Below are positions 10,031 to 19,500 of a stretch of DNA of 64,000 nucleotides, one piece after another. This DNA is from an uncultured Eubacteriales bacterium (GTDB lineage Bacteria; Bacillota; Clostridia; Oscillospirales; Oscillospiraceae), in NCBI GenBank assembly GCA_900546615.1, contig URDJ01000006.1, positions 1 to 64,000 of the forward strand. Reading direction: 5' to 3'. A program made the translations under genes and the position numbers. The number at the start of each line of letters is the position of its first letter. The first letter of the stretch is position 1. Below the pieces are notes generated by a model. That model saw nothing but the letters and a program-made list of their open reading frames with translations. It had not been told where the DNA came from and did not search any database.

Positions 10031-11215
10031 ATGAAAAGAGGACCCGGCGGGCTGCTGCGCGCATTTTTCGGCATAAAGATACCGCTGCTTGCGTTTATAA
10101 TCATCTGCGGACTGGCCGTCGGCGTGACATACGGCGTCACGGTGCGCAGCGAGCGCGACAGGATAGGCAGCGGGGCAAATTATGACCAGGCAATGAAGTA
10201 CCTCGAGATAAAGAACACGATTGACCAGAACTACGTCGGAGAGGTTGACGAGGAGGCGGTGTCGTCCTCGGCCTTTGCCGCGATGGTGGACGGTTTAGGT
10301 GACAAGTGGAGCTATTACATGAGTCCGTCGGAGTACGCGGCTTATAAGCTGTACTCGGCGAACCAGTATACCGGCCTCGGCGTGTCGATAGACAAGGATG
10401 CGGAGACCGGCGGATTCAAGGTTCTGGGCGTGAGCAAGGGCTCCCCGGCGGAGAACGCGGGGATAAAGGCGGGGCACATCATACTCTCTGTGGCTGACAA
10501 AGACCTTACCAACATGACCGTCGGCGACGCGAGGAGCTTCATCAGCGCGAACCTGAGCAGGAGCGTGTCGGTGACGCTCATAAACCTCGACGGAGACCAG
10601 CAGAGCCTCACCGTGGACTGCACGCTGGTGTATACGAACCCCGTGAGCTATGAGGTGAAGAACGGCGAGATCGGCTATGTGAAGATAGCGAGCTTCGACT
10701 CCGGCTCGGCAGAGCTGGTGATAAAGGCCGTCGAGAGCCTGCTTGAGGGCGGTGCGCAGCGTTTCGTGTTCGACGTGCGTTCGAACCCCGGCGGGCTGTA
10801 CTCGGAGATGGTGGAGGTGCTCGACTACCTTCTGCCGAGCGGGGACATCCTCGTGTCAGTGAACGAGTCCGGCGAAGAGACGGTTGAGCGCTCGGATAAC
10901 GTATGCCTGAGCATGCCGATGGTGGTCATCGTGAACTCGGACACCTATGCGGCGGCGGAATTCTTTGCGGCAGCCCTGCAGGACTATAACTGGGCGGGCG
11001 TCGTCGGAGAGCGGACGACCGGCAAGGGCCGTATACAGACGACCATTGAGCTGTCGGACGGCAGCGCCATACACATCTCGAACGGCAAATACCTGACGCC
11101 GAACAGGGTGGACCTGACGGAGCAGGGCGGGCTGAGGCCGGATAACGAGGTCGCGCTCACGAGCAGCGGCGACGCGCAGCTTGACGCGGCGCTGGCCGAT
11201 GTGCTGCTCAGGTGA
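10031..11215 (+). CDS. S41 (C-terminal processing) peptidase-like protein, catalytic Ser replaced by Ala
   Basis: The 394-residue protein has an N-terminal membrane anchor (about 15-38), a PDZ domain (about 110-190, GLGVSIDKDAETGGFKV onward) and an S41 peptidase fold (about 200-390, with FVFDVRSNPGGLYSEM and VVGERTTGKGRIQT). In the active-site stretch VNSDTYAAAEFFAAAL the position of the nucleophile (Ser in the family form SAAE or SASASE) is Ala307. The general base Lys332 of TTGKG is present, and the 25-residue spacing equals the Ser430-Lys455 spacing of E. coli Prc. It is therefore predicted to be proteolytically inactive. ATG 10031 is chosen because GGGAGG precedes it; the frame extends further upstream only through the hairpin. 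It is probably in the ftsEX operon. Confidence 0.85.
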   Translation: MKRGPGGLLRAFFGIKIPLLAFIIICGLAVGVTYGVTVRSERDRIGSGANYDQAMKYLEIKNTIDQNYVGEVDEEAVSSSAFAAMVDGLGDKWSYYMSPSEYAAYKLYSANQYTGLGVSIDKDAETGGFKVLGVSKGSPAENAGIKAGHIILSVADKDLTNMTVGDARSFISANLSRSVSVTLINLDGDQQSLTVDCTLVYTNPVSYEVKNGEIGYVKIASFDSGSAELVIKAVESLLEGGAQRFVFDVRSNPGGLYSEMVEVLDYLLPSGDILVSVNESGEETVERSDNVCLSMPMVVIVNSDTYAAAEFFAAALQDYNWAGVVGERTTGKGRIQTTIELSDGSAIHISNGKYLTPNRVDLTEQGGLRPDNEVALTSSGDAQLDAALADVLLR

Positions 11216-11224
11216 GAGAGCTTG

Positions 11225-11253
11225 TTGACAGATTTGGGCAGTTGTTATAAACT
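11225..11253 (+). promoter_or_regulatory. Predicted promoter of greA-lysS
   Basis: TTGACA (11225-11230) is followed 17 bases later by TAAACT (11248-11253), overlapping TATAAA at 11246. It lies directly after the S41 gene and 41 bases before the greA start. Confidence 0.5.
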
Positions 11254-11293
11254 GTTCCGGGCAATAACATAATAATTTGAGAGGAAGATAACC

Positions 11294-11776
11294 ATGGCAG
11301 CCGAAAGTAAGTACAAGATGAGCCAGGAGCGCTACGACGAGATAAAGGAGGAACTCCACTATCTCGAGACGGTCAGGGAGAAGGAGGTCTCCGAGCTTAT
11401 AAAGGAGGCACGTTCCTTCGGCGACCTTTCCGAGAACAGCGAGTACGACGAGGCTAAGACCGAGCAGGGCAAGCTGTATTCGAAGATAGCCGAGCTCAAG
11501 GCGCTCATCGAGAAGGCTGAGATAATAGAAAAGACTGAGATGGACCGCGGCACCGTGGCACTCAGCAGCAGGATAAGGCTGCTGGACGTGGACGAGAACG
11601 AGGAGCTTGAGTACCAGATCGTCGGCTCGCAGGAGGCCAACCCAATGACAGGGCGCATCTCGGACGAAAGCCCGATAGGGCGCGGGCTGCTCGGCCACAA
11701 GGTCGGCGAGACCGTGACGATCGAGGCCCCGGCGGGAGAGATAAAGTTCACCATCCTGTCCGTAGAGAACGCATAA
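11294..11776 (+). CDS. greA: Transcription elongation factor GreA
   Basis: GreA enters the RNA polymerase secondary channel and stimulates cleavage of backtracked RNA. The 160-residue protein has the N-terminal coiled coil carrying the acidic tip signature [14 protein letters not shown] (about 42-55), whose Asp/Glu residues chelate the catalytic magnesium. The C-terminal FKBP-like domain ends with [26 protein letters not shown] precedes ATG 11294. lysS follows after 20 bases, so the two are probably cotranscribed, a common Firmicutes arrangement. Confidence 0.96.
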   Translation: MAAESKYKMSQERYDEIKEELHYLETVREKEVSELIKEARSFGDLSENSEYDEAKTEQGKLYSKIAELKALIEKAEIIEKTEMDRGTVALSSRIRLLDVDENEELEYQIVGSQEANPMTGRISDESPIGRGLLGHKVGETVTIEAPAGEIKFTILSVENA

Positions 11777-11796
11777 AGAGAGGCATAGGGGGATAT

Positions 11797-13731
11797 ATGA
11801 GCGAGGAGACCAGGGTTGAGGAGCAGGAGCTTTCCGAGATATTGCAGATACGGCGCGACAAGCTCGCCGCGCTGCAGGAGGAGGGACGCGACCCGTTCAA
11901 GTTGACGCGCTTTGTGAGGAGCGCTTGGTCGAGCGAGATAAAGGACGGCTACGAGAAGTTTGAGAGCAAGACCGTGCAGGCGGCGGGCAGGATAATGTCC
12001 AAGCGCGGCATGGGTAAGGCCATCTTCTGCCACATAAAGGACGACCGGGGCCAGATACAGCTCTACGTCCGCTCGGACTCGGTGCCGGAGCGGGAGTTCG
12101 CGGATTTCAGGAAGTACGATATCGGCGACATCATCGGCGTATCCGGCTACGTGTTCAAGACCAAGACGGGCGAGACCAGCATCCACGTCGAGAGCGTGAC
12201 GCTGTTGTCCAAGAGCCTGCGCCCGCTGCCGGAGAAGTTCCACGGCATGACGAACGTGGAGCTGAAATACAGGCAGAGGTATGTGGACCTCATCATGAGC
12301 GACGAGAGCCGCCGGAACTTCGAGATACGCTCACGCTTCGTGAGCTACGTGCGGCGTTTCCTCGAGGAACGTGGCTACATGGAGGTCGAGACGCCGGTGC
12401 TCAATACCATCTCCGGCGGCGCGACTGCCCGGCCCTTCATCACGCACCACAACGCGCTGGATATCGATATGTACATGCGCATCGCCACGGAGCTGCACCT
12501 CAAGCGGCTCATAGTCGGCGGCATTGAGCGCGTGTACGAGATAGGGCGCATCTTCCGCAACGAGGGCATGGACACGCGGCATAATCCGGAGTTCACGACG
12601 GTGGAGCTGTACCAGGCCTACGCGGACTTCAACGACATGATGGACCTGTTCGAGGACCTGCTGTCGGGAGCTGCAATGGAGATACTGGGCACCTATGAGG
12701 TCGAGTGGCAGGGCGAGAAGGTCTCGCTCGCGCCGGGCTGGCCGAGGCTGACGATGGCCGAGGCGGTGAAGCAGCACCTGGGCGTGGATTTCATGGCGAT
12801 AGAGGGCGACGAGGAAGCGGTCGCGGCGGCGAAGGCCGCCGGGGTGGATATGGACGGCGTGGAGCCGACCTGGGGCCACGCGCTTTACGAGTGCTACGAC
12901 CAGAAGGTCGAGCAGCTCATGGTGCAGCCGACCTTTATCACGATGCACCCGGTGGACGTGTCGCCGCTCGCCAAGCGCAGCCCAAAGGACCCGAGGCTGA
13001 CGGAGCGCTTCGAACTGTTCATATGCAGGAGCGAGATGGGCAACGCCTTCTCGGAGCTGAACGACCCCATCGACCAGAAGCAGAGGTTCGAAAAGCAGGT
13101 CGAGCTGCGCGCGAAGGGCGACGATGAGGCCGGAATGATGGATACGGACTTCATAAACGCGCTGGAGTACGGCATGCCGCCGACGGGCGGCCTGGGCATA
13201 GGCATAGACCGCTGCGCCATGCTGCTCACGGGATGCGACTCGATAAGGGACGTGATTCTGTTCCCGACGATGAAGCCGCTGGACATGCCGAAGGCGGCAA
13301 AGGCCGAGGAGAAGGCGCAAGCGCCCGCGGAGCCGGAAAAGGCTCCGGAGGCCATAGACTTCTCGAAGGTGGAGATCGAGCCGCTGTTTAAGGACTTTGT
13401 GGATTTTGAGACCTTCAGCCGTTCGGATTTCCGGGCTGTGAAGGTCAAGGCCTGCGAGGCTGTGCCGAAGTCTAAGAAGCTTTTGAAGTTCGTGCTGGAC
13501 GACGGCTCGGGCGAGGACAGGGTGATACTCAGCGGCATCCACAGCTACTATGAGCCGGAGGAACTGGTCGGCAAGACCTGCATCGCGATAACGAACCTGC
13601 CGCCGAGGAAGATGATGGGCATCGACTCCTGCGGCATGCTGATAAGCGCCGTACACCACGAGGAGGGCGAGGAAAGGCTGCATCTGCTGATGGTGGACGA
13701 GCACATCCCCGCCGGCGCGAAGCTGTATTGA
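11797..13731 (+). CDS. lysS: Lysyl-tRNA synthetase (class II) with C-terminal tRNA-binding domain
   Basis: The enzyme charges tRNA-Lys. The first about 500 residues are a normal class II LysRS: OB-fold anticodon domain, motif 2 region [20 protein letters not shown] (about 250-269) and motif 3 [14 protein letters not shown] (about 464-477). An Ala/Glu/Pro-rich linker (about 500-530) leads to an extra C-terminal OB-fold of about 105 residues. That domain reads [40 protein letters not shown] and matches the EMAP-II/Arc1-like tRNA-binding domain normally found at the C-terminus of bacterial MetRS. The total of 644 residues compares with about 500 for typical LysRS. The appendage presumably raises tRNA affinity. 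Confidence 0.93.
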   Translation: MSEETRVEEQELSEILQIRRDKLAALQEEGRDPFKLTRFVRSAWSSEIKDGYEKFESKTVQAAGRIMSKRGMGKAIFCHIKDDRGQIQLYVRSDSVPEREFADFRKYDIGDIIGVSGYVFKTKTGETSIHVESVTLLSKSLRPLPEKFHGMTNVELKYRQRYVDLIMSDESRRNFEIRSRFVSYVRRFLEERGYMEVETPVLNTISGGATARPFITHHNALDIDMYMRIATELHLKRLIVGGIERVYEIGRIFRNEGMDTRHNPEFTTVELYQAYADFNDMMDLFEDLLSGAAMEILGTYEVEWQGEKVSLAPGWPRLTMAEAVKQHLGVDFMAIEGDEEAVAAAKAAGVDMDGVEPTWGHALYECYDQKVEQLMVQPTFITMHPVDVSPLAKRSPKDPRLTERFELFICRSEMGNAFSELNDPIDQKQRFEKQVELRAKGDDEAGMMDTDFINALEYGMPPTGGLGIGIDRCAMLLTGCDSIRDVILFPTMKPLDMPKAAKAEEKAQAPAEPEKAPEAIDFSKVEIEPLFKDFVDFETFSRSDFRAVKVKACEAVPKSKKLLKFVLDDGSGEDRVILSGIHSYYEPEELVGKTCIAITNLPPRKMMGIDSCGMLISAVHHEEGEERLHLLMVDEHIPAGAKLY

Positions 13732-13743
13732 TAAAAAATAAGA

Positions 13744-13776
13744 CCGCCCGCCCCTGTGACTGGGGCGGGCGGCTTA
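13744..13776. terminator. Bidirectional terminator between lysS and MATE gene
   Basis: An 11-bp GC stem (CCGCCCGCCCC at 13744-13754, GGGGCGGGCGG at 13762-13772) is flanked by an A-rich left arm and CTTATTA on the right. It serves the convergent lysS and the minus-strand MATE gene whose stop lies at its edge. Confidence 0.85.
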
Positions 13777-14781
13777 TTACTTCCACCTGCCGCCTGCAAT
13801 GTAGCAGGTACAGATGCCGGCGCTGATGAAGGGCGCAAGGCTGTAGGCGATGGCGATGCCGTCGAAGCCGAGCGGACTGTACCGGCTCAGCACAAGGGCA
13901 AAGAGGTAGCGTACGAGGTAGGAGGTCACGATGGCGCAGCACATGGGCACCAGCGTGTGCCCAGAGCCGGTAAGGGTGCCGAACAGACAGAACATCACGT
14001 TCTCGGCCATGAAGCCTATTGCGAAGTATCGCAGATAGCTGATGCCGGCCGCGATGACCGGAGATTCCTTCGTGAACAGGCTGAGCATGAAGCCGGGTAT
14101 CAGCTCGCATAGCAGCGTGAAGACCCCGCCAATCGCTGCAGCCGCCGCGCAGCCGGTATAGAGGGCGCGGAGTATCCTGCGATACTCGCCTTTTGCGAGG
14201 TTTTGAGCCGTCATGCTTATCATGGCCGCCATCAGCGCCTGGCCCGCCAGCACCGTCAGGTTCCATATCTTTGTCACCGCCGCGGCTGCTGCGGAGTGAT
14301 CAACGTCGAATACGTTGATGAGGCCGTTTATGAGCAGGAAACTGGTGTTTGTCAGCACCATCTGGACGATCTGCGGCGCGCCCGCAAAGCTCTCGTCCGG
14401 CGTGTTGAGAAAGCGCAGGATGGGACGGCAGGCCGCAATTACGAGCACGGTGAGCACAAGTGCGGCGATGAGCACAAAGCCAAGCATGGTCGAGAGCAGA
14501 CGTCTAATTTCCCCATACCTGCCGCGGCCGAAATGCCCGCCCATCATGGCCGCACCGCCGTTCGCTACGGCGACGACGATTACGAGTACGACGTTCGTGA
14601 CCTGCCCGGCGGTGCCGACAGCGCTCATGCCGGCCGCTCCCGTCGCCTGCCCGAGTATCACCATGTCGGCCACGTTGTATACCGCCTGCAGGAGATTGAT
14701 GATCAGTATCGGCAGCGCAAATTCAAGCAGCTTCCTGCCCGGAGCGCCCGCAGTAAGATCGCCTCTTGTGTCAACAGTCAC
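13777..14781 (-). CDS. MATE-family transporter with internal in-frame deletion
   Basis: The product is recognisable as a MATE (multidrug and toxin extrusion) family exporter from PILIINLLQAVYNVADMVIL near the start to GFDGIAIAYSLAPFISA near the end. It has only 334 residues; family members have about 450. N-terminal helices are intact up to ILRFLNTPDESF (about residues 121-132). The sequence then continues directly at GAPQIVQMVLTNTSFLLING, which in full-length relatives lies roughly 110 residues further on, at the start of the second half. About four helices and the central loop are thus missing without frame loss (junction near 14376-14394). Activity is doubtful. It is divergent from a full-length but different MATE gene. 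Confidence 0.8.
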   Translation of the reverse strand: MTVDTRGDLTAGAPGRKLLEFALPILIINLLQAVYNVADMVILGQATGAAGMSAVGTAGQVTNVVLVIVVAVANGGAAMMGGHFGRGRYGEIRRLLSTMLGFVLIAALVLTVLVIAACRPILRFLNTPDESFAGAPQIVQMVLTNTSFLLINGLINVFDVDHSAAAAAVTKIWNLTVLAGQALMAAMISMTAQNLAKGEYRRILRALYTGCAAAAAIGGVFTLLCELIPGFMLSLFTKESPVIAAGISYLRYFAIGFMAENVMFCLFGTLTGSGHTLVPMCCAIVTSYLVRYLFALVLSRYSPLGFDGIAIAYSLAPFISAGICTCYIAGGRWK

Positions 14782-14840
14782 AGCAATCGCCTCCGGGAAG
14801 ATTATATTGCCTTTGCAGCTCCAGGTTCAGGTGCAAATGC

Positions 14841-14884
14841 GCCACTTCCGTTTCTTTTGTGAAGTGCAAAAGAAATGCGGTGGC
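14841..14884. promoter_or_regulatory. Imperfect palindrome between divergent MATE genes
   Basis: A perfect 9-bp inverted repeat (TTTCTTTTG at 14851-14859, CAAAAGAAA at 14867-14875) is nested within an outer GCCAC/GTGGC pair (14841-14845, 14880-14884). In the 244-base divergent control region it is a candidate operator; no regulator gene is adjacent, so this is speculative. Confidence 0.35.
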
Positions 14885-14943
14885 ATTTCTGCTCCGTCGA
14901 TTTACCGGGGCGCGCAGGATTACAGATGTCCTGTTATGAGCAC

Positions 14944-14972
14944 TTGTATAGCCGGAATAAATGTGATATTAT
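14944..14972 (+). promoter_or_regulatory. Predicted promoter of full-length MATE gene
   Basis: TTGTAT (14944-14949) and TATTAT (14967-14972) are separated by 17 bases in locally AT-rich DNA. Confidence 0.5.
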
Positions 14973-15025
14973 AAAATTTAAGCTATTTTGGTTTAATGCT
15001 TTCTTTATATGGAGGTCGTTACCCC

Positions 15026-16402
15026 TTGCAGGAGCTGGACAAAAAAACCTGGTTGTTCGAAACGGCGCCGATAGCTAGCGCGGTGACCAAGCTGGCGGTG
15101 CCGACCATACTCAGCTCGCTGGTCATGGTGCTGTATAACCTGGCCGATACATATTTCGTCGGTATGCTGAATGACGCCATACAGAACTCGGCTGTCACGC
15201 TGGCGGCCCCGGTACTGCTGGCGTTCAATGCAGTAAATAACCTTTTCGGCGTCGGTTCCTCGAGCCTCATGAGCCGTTCGCTGGGCTGCAAGGACTACGA
15301 CATGGTGTCGAAAAGCTCGGCCTTCGGTTTCTACTGCGCGCTGTTTTCCGGCGTTATATTTTCAATATTCTGCGCCGCCCTCAACGGACCGCTGCTGAAC
15401 ATACTCGGCGCGGATGAAACGACCAGAGACGCTACTCAGGCTTACATGCTCTGGACGGTGTATTTCGGGGCGGCGCCCAGCATACTGAACGTGGTGCTGG
15501 CCTATCTGGTGCGCGCCGAAGGTTCCGCACTGCACGCGAGCATCGGCACGATGAGCGGCTGCGCGCTCAATATTGTGCTCGACCCCATCTTTATCATGCC
15601 CTGGGGACTCGGCATGGGTGCCGCGGGCGCGGGACTGGCGACCTTCATCTCAAACTGTGTGGCTTGCCTCTATTTCTTTGTGCTCATCTTCGTAAAACGC
15701 GGCAGGACCTTCGTCTGCATCGACATACGCCAGCTGAGCTTTAACAGGAAAATCGTCAGGGCAGTCTGCGGCGTGGGTGTGCCGGCCGCCATCCAGAACC
15801 TGCTGAACGTCACCGGCATGACCATTTTGAACAACTTCACCTCGGCGTACAAGGCCGACGCGATAGCCGCAATGGGCATCTCGCAGAAGATCAACATGCT
15901 GCCGATGTATGTCGCGATGGGCCTGTCGCAGGGCGTCATGCCGCTCATAAGCTACAACTACTCGTCCGGCAACAGCAAGAGGATGAAAGACGCGGTCCGC
16001 TTCTCGGGCGTGGCCTCGGTTACGCTCATCACAGCCGTCGCGGCGGCGTATTTCATAGCGCCGGGGTTCTTTGTAGGGCTGTTTATGGACAATGAGGCGA
16101 TAGTTGATTACGGTTCCCACTTCCTCAGATGCATGTCGATAGCCGGGCCGTTCATGTGCATAGATTTCCTCGCGGTCGGCGTGTTCCAGGCGGTGGGCTT
16201 TGGAAAGAACGCGCTCGTGTTCGCGATACTCAGGAAGATAGTGCTGGAGATCCCGGCGCTGTGGCTGCTAAACAGGCTTTTCCCGCTCTATGGCCTCGCG
16301 TATGCTCAGGCCGTCGCGGAGATAGTACTGGCTGTCGTGGCCGTTGTGGTGCTGGTGAGGCTATTCAGAAGGCTGGAACACCGGGACGGGGTCGAACGGT
16401 GA
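15026..16402 (+). CDS. MATE-family efflux transporter
   Basis: This is a full-length MATE transporter that would export cationic compounds by proton or sodium antiport. It has about twelve membrane helices in two halves, each opening with the usual motif (KLAVPTILSSLVMVLYNLAD and VCGVGVPAAIQNLLNVTGM). An in-frame ATG at 14996 exists, but GGAGG at 15011-15015 follows it. The TTG at 15026 is 10 bases downstream of that site and gives the normal N-terminus QELDKKTWLFETAPI, so a 458-residue product from TTG is preferred. Substrate cannot be inferred. It is not closely similar to the shortened MATE protein across the divergent gap. Confidence 0.88.
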   Translation: MQELDKKTWLFETAPIASAVTKLAVPTILSSLVMVLYNLADTYFVGMLNDAIQNSAVTLAAPVLLAFNAVNNLFGVGSSSLMSRSLGCKDYDMVSKSSAFGFYCALFSGVIFSIFCAALNGPLLNILGADETTRDATQAYMLWTVYFGAAPSILNVVLAYLVRAEGSALHASIGTMSGCALNIVLDPIFIMPWGLGMGAAGAGLATFISNCVACLYFFVLIFVKRGRTFVCIDIRQLSFNRKIVRAVCGVGVPAAIQNLLNVTGMTILNNFTSAYKADAIAAMGISQKINMLPMYVAMGLSQGVMPLISYNYSSGNSKRMKDAVRFSGVASVTLITAVAAAYFIAPGFFVGLFMDNEAIVDYGSHFLRCMSIAGPFMCIDFLAVGVFQAVGFGKNALVFAILRKIVLEIPALWLLNRLFPLYGLAYAQAVAEIVLAVVAVVVLVRLFRRLEHRDGVER

Positions 16403-16412
16403 GGACTTGGTG

Positions 16413-16451
16413 AAAAAAGCGGCGGATGCCCTGCACATCCGCCGCTTTTTT
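16413..16451. terminator. Strong bidirectional terminator after MATE gene
   Basis: A near-perfect 16-bp stem running from AAAAAAGCGGCGGATG (16413-16428) to CATCCGCCGCTTTTTT (16436-16451) with a 7-base loop. Confidence 0.92.
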
Positions 16452-16475
16452 GTCGCCCGACGGACGCATAAACGA

Positions 16476-16504
16476 TTGCAAAAAAGTTGAGGGCGTAATA
16501 TAAT
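16476..16504 (+). promoter_or_regulatory. Predicted promoter of the smc-ftsY operon
   Basis: TTGCAA (16476-16481) and TATAAT (16499-16504) with 17-base spacing lie downstream of the MATE terminator and 52 bases before smc. Confidence 0.65.
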
Positions 16505-16555
16505 ATTATGCCTGTGTCTTGAATTCACGGGCCAAACTGCTGTGAGGTAATGGGA

Positions 16556-19500
16556 TTGTATTTACGGGCATTGGAGATCCAGGGCTTTAAGTCCTTCCCG
16601 GAGAAGACCCGGCTGACCTTCGAGCGGGAGATAACCGCCATCGTAGGGCCGAACGGCTCCGGCAAATCGAATATTTCCGACGCCATACTCTGGGTCATGG
16701 GCGAGCAGAGCTCCAAGACCCTGCGCGGCGGCAAGATGCAGGACGTCATCTTCGGCGGCACCGCCAAGCGCGGCGCCATGGGCTTTGCCCAGGTCTCGCT
16801 CATCATAGACAACTCCGCCGGTATCCTCGGCATCGACTCGGAGGAAGTGACGATCACCCGGCGCTACTACCGCTCGGGGGAGAGCGAGTACTATATCAAT
16901 CGCGAGCAGGTGCGCCTGCGCGACGTGAACGAACTGCTTATGGACACCGGCCTCGGGCGTGACGGGTACTCCATCATCGGCCAGGGGCGTATCGCCGAGA
17001 TCGTAAACGGCAAGAGCGCCGAGCGCCGTGAGGTGCTCGAGGAGGCCGCCGGTATCTCGAGATACCGCTACCGCAAGGAGGAGGCCGAGCGCCGCCTTGC
17101 CAAGACGGATGAGAACCTGCTGAGGATAAACGACAAGATAGACGAGCTGGAGCTGCAGGTCGGCCCGCTGCGCGAGCAGTCCGAGGTCGCAAAGCGTTAC
17201 CTCGCCCTGCGCGATGAGCTGAGGGTCGAGGAGGTCAGCGCGTGGATGGACGCGCTGGACAAGCTGCGCGAGCAGTCGCAGACCATAGCGAACGACTATG
17301 AGACGGCCAAAAGCGGACTCGACGCCGCACGGCGCGAGCTGGAAGCGCTCTACTCGAGGAGCGAGGCGCTGGCTGAGCGGATGCGCCAGAAGGACGTGGA
17401 GGCAGAGCAGCAAAGGCAGAGGCTCTCCGAGGCCGAGGCAAAGGTCTCGCAGGCCGAGGCCGAAGCCGCCGTGCTCCGAAACAGCATAGAGAACAGCCGC
17501 CAGACCGCCGAGCGGATGCGCGGTGAGCTGTCCGAGCAGACCGAGCGAGCCGCCTCCATAGCGGCGCAGATAGATGAGCACCGCGCCCGCATGGACGAGA
17601 TAGACGCGCGAGCCAAGGCACTCGAGGCTGACGCTGCCTCCGCAAGAAACGTCATGGACGGGCGTCGGATGCGCATAGATAACCGTGAGCGCGAGGCTGC
17701 GGAACTGAACGACGCGCTCACAAAGCAGATAGTCGAGCTGAGAAGCGCCGACTCGCGCATCGCCATGCTCTCCGAGATGGAGAAGGAATACGAGGGCTTT
17801 GCCGGCGCGGTCAAGGCCGTCATGCGCGAGGCGCGGCGAGGCACGCTCCGGGGTGTCCACGGCACGGTGGCGGAGCTGGTGAGGGCCGACGAGCGCTGCA
17901 CGCTTGCAATTGAGACCGCGCTGGGTGCGGCGATACAGAACGTCGTTGTGGACACGCAGGACGACGGTCGCAGGGCCATAGAGCTCTTAAAGCGCCGAGA
18001 CGCGGGCCGGGCTACCTTCCTGCCACTCGACGTCATACGCGGCGGCAGGCTCGAGCGGGTACCCTCGGAGGACGAGGGCTGCCTCGGCCTCGCGGTGGAG
18101 CTGGTGAGCTTCGATGCGCGGTATACGAACATATTTGAAAATCTCCTGGGCCGCACGCTGGTGGCCGAGACGCTCTCCGACGCTGTGGCCATCTCGAGGA
18201 GAAGCGGCGGCAGGGTGCGGATAGTCACGCTGGATGGGCAGCTCATACACTCCGGCGGCTCGATGACGGGCGGCAGCGCGGCGAAGAACGCGGGCATACT
18301 GTCGAGAAGGGCCGAGCTGGAGAGATTGCAGGCAAACCGCGGTAAACTCGCAAAGCGGAGGGACGAGCTGGCGGCAAGGTCCGAGGAATCAAAGCGCGAG
18401 CTGGCCTCGGCGCGGTACGAGCTGGATGTCGCAACGGGCGAACTGCAGAACATAAATAACGAGCTGGCCTCGCTGAAGGCCGAGCGGCGCACGACGGAAA
18501 ATGCCGCGGCCCAGCTCGAGCTGCTCCGGCGCGGCATATCCGGCGACAGCGAGACGCGGGCAAAGGCACTCGCGGACATGGAGGCCGGGGCAGAGAGCGC
18601 GAAACGGGAGCTTGCCGAGCGCGAGCGGAAGATAGCGGAGCTGCGCGAGGGCGCGGCGCGGATAAAGGAGGACATCGCGGCCTCGACGCGTAAGAAGCTC
18701 GAGGTCGAGGGCGAGCGCACGAAGACCGACAGGGCCGTGCAGGAGAAAAATAACGCCCTGCTCGACATGGAGCGCACCTGCGCGAGGTTCGAGCAGAAGA
18801 AGATATCCGCCGAGATGGAGGAAAAGCAGCTGCTGGACAAGCTCTGGGACGGCTACGAGCTGAGCCACAGCGCGGCGCAGGCGGTCAGAAGGCCCATAGA
18901 GAGCGCAGCGAAGTCGAACAGGCGCATTGCGGAGATAAAAAAGGAGATGTCGGCCCTGGGCACGCCGAACCTCGGCGCCATAGACGAGTACGCGCGGGTG
19001 AGCGAGCGCTACGAGTTCCTCGCATCCCAGCGGGATGACGTGGAGAAGGCCAAAAATGAGCTGCTGGGTATAATTTCCGACATAACCGGGGAAATGAGAA
19101 GTATCTTCACCCGCGAGTTTACCGCGATAAACGAGAGCTTCCGCGAGACATTCACGGAGCTTTTCGGCGGCGGCAAGGCCGAGCTGACGCTCGAGCCGGG
19201 CGAGGACGTGCTTACCTGTGACATCGACATCAAGGTGCAGCCGCCTGGTAAGGCGCTCACTACGCTGTCGCTGCTCTCGGGCGGGGAGACGGCCTTCGTG
19301 GCCATCGCGCTGTACTTTGCAATAATCAAGGTGCGGCCCACGCCGTTTTGCGTCATGGACGAGATAGAGGCGGCGCTGGACGAGGCCAACGTCATAAGAT
19401 TCGCCGAGCACATGAGGCAGATATCCGGCAGGACGCAGTTCATAGTCATCACGCACCGGCGCGGCACGATGGAGGAGGCCGACTTCCTCTACGGCGTGAC

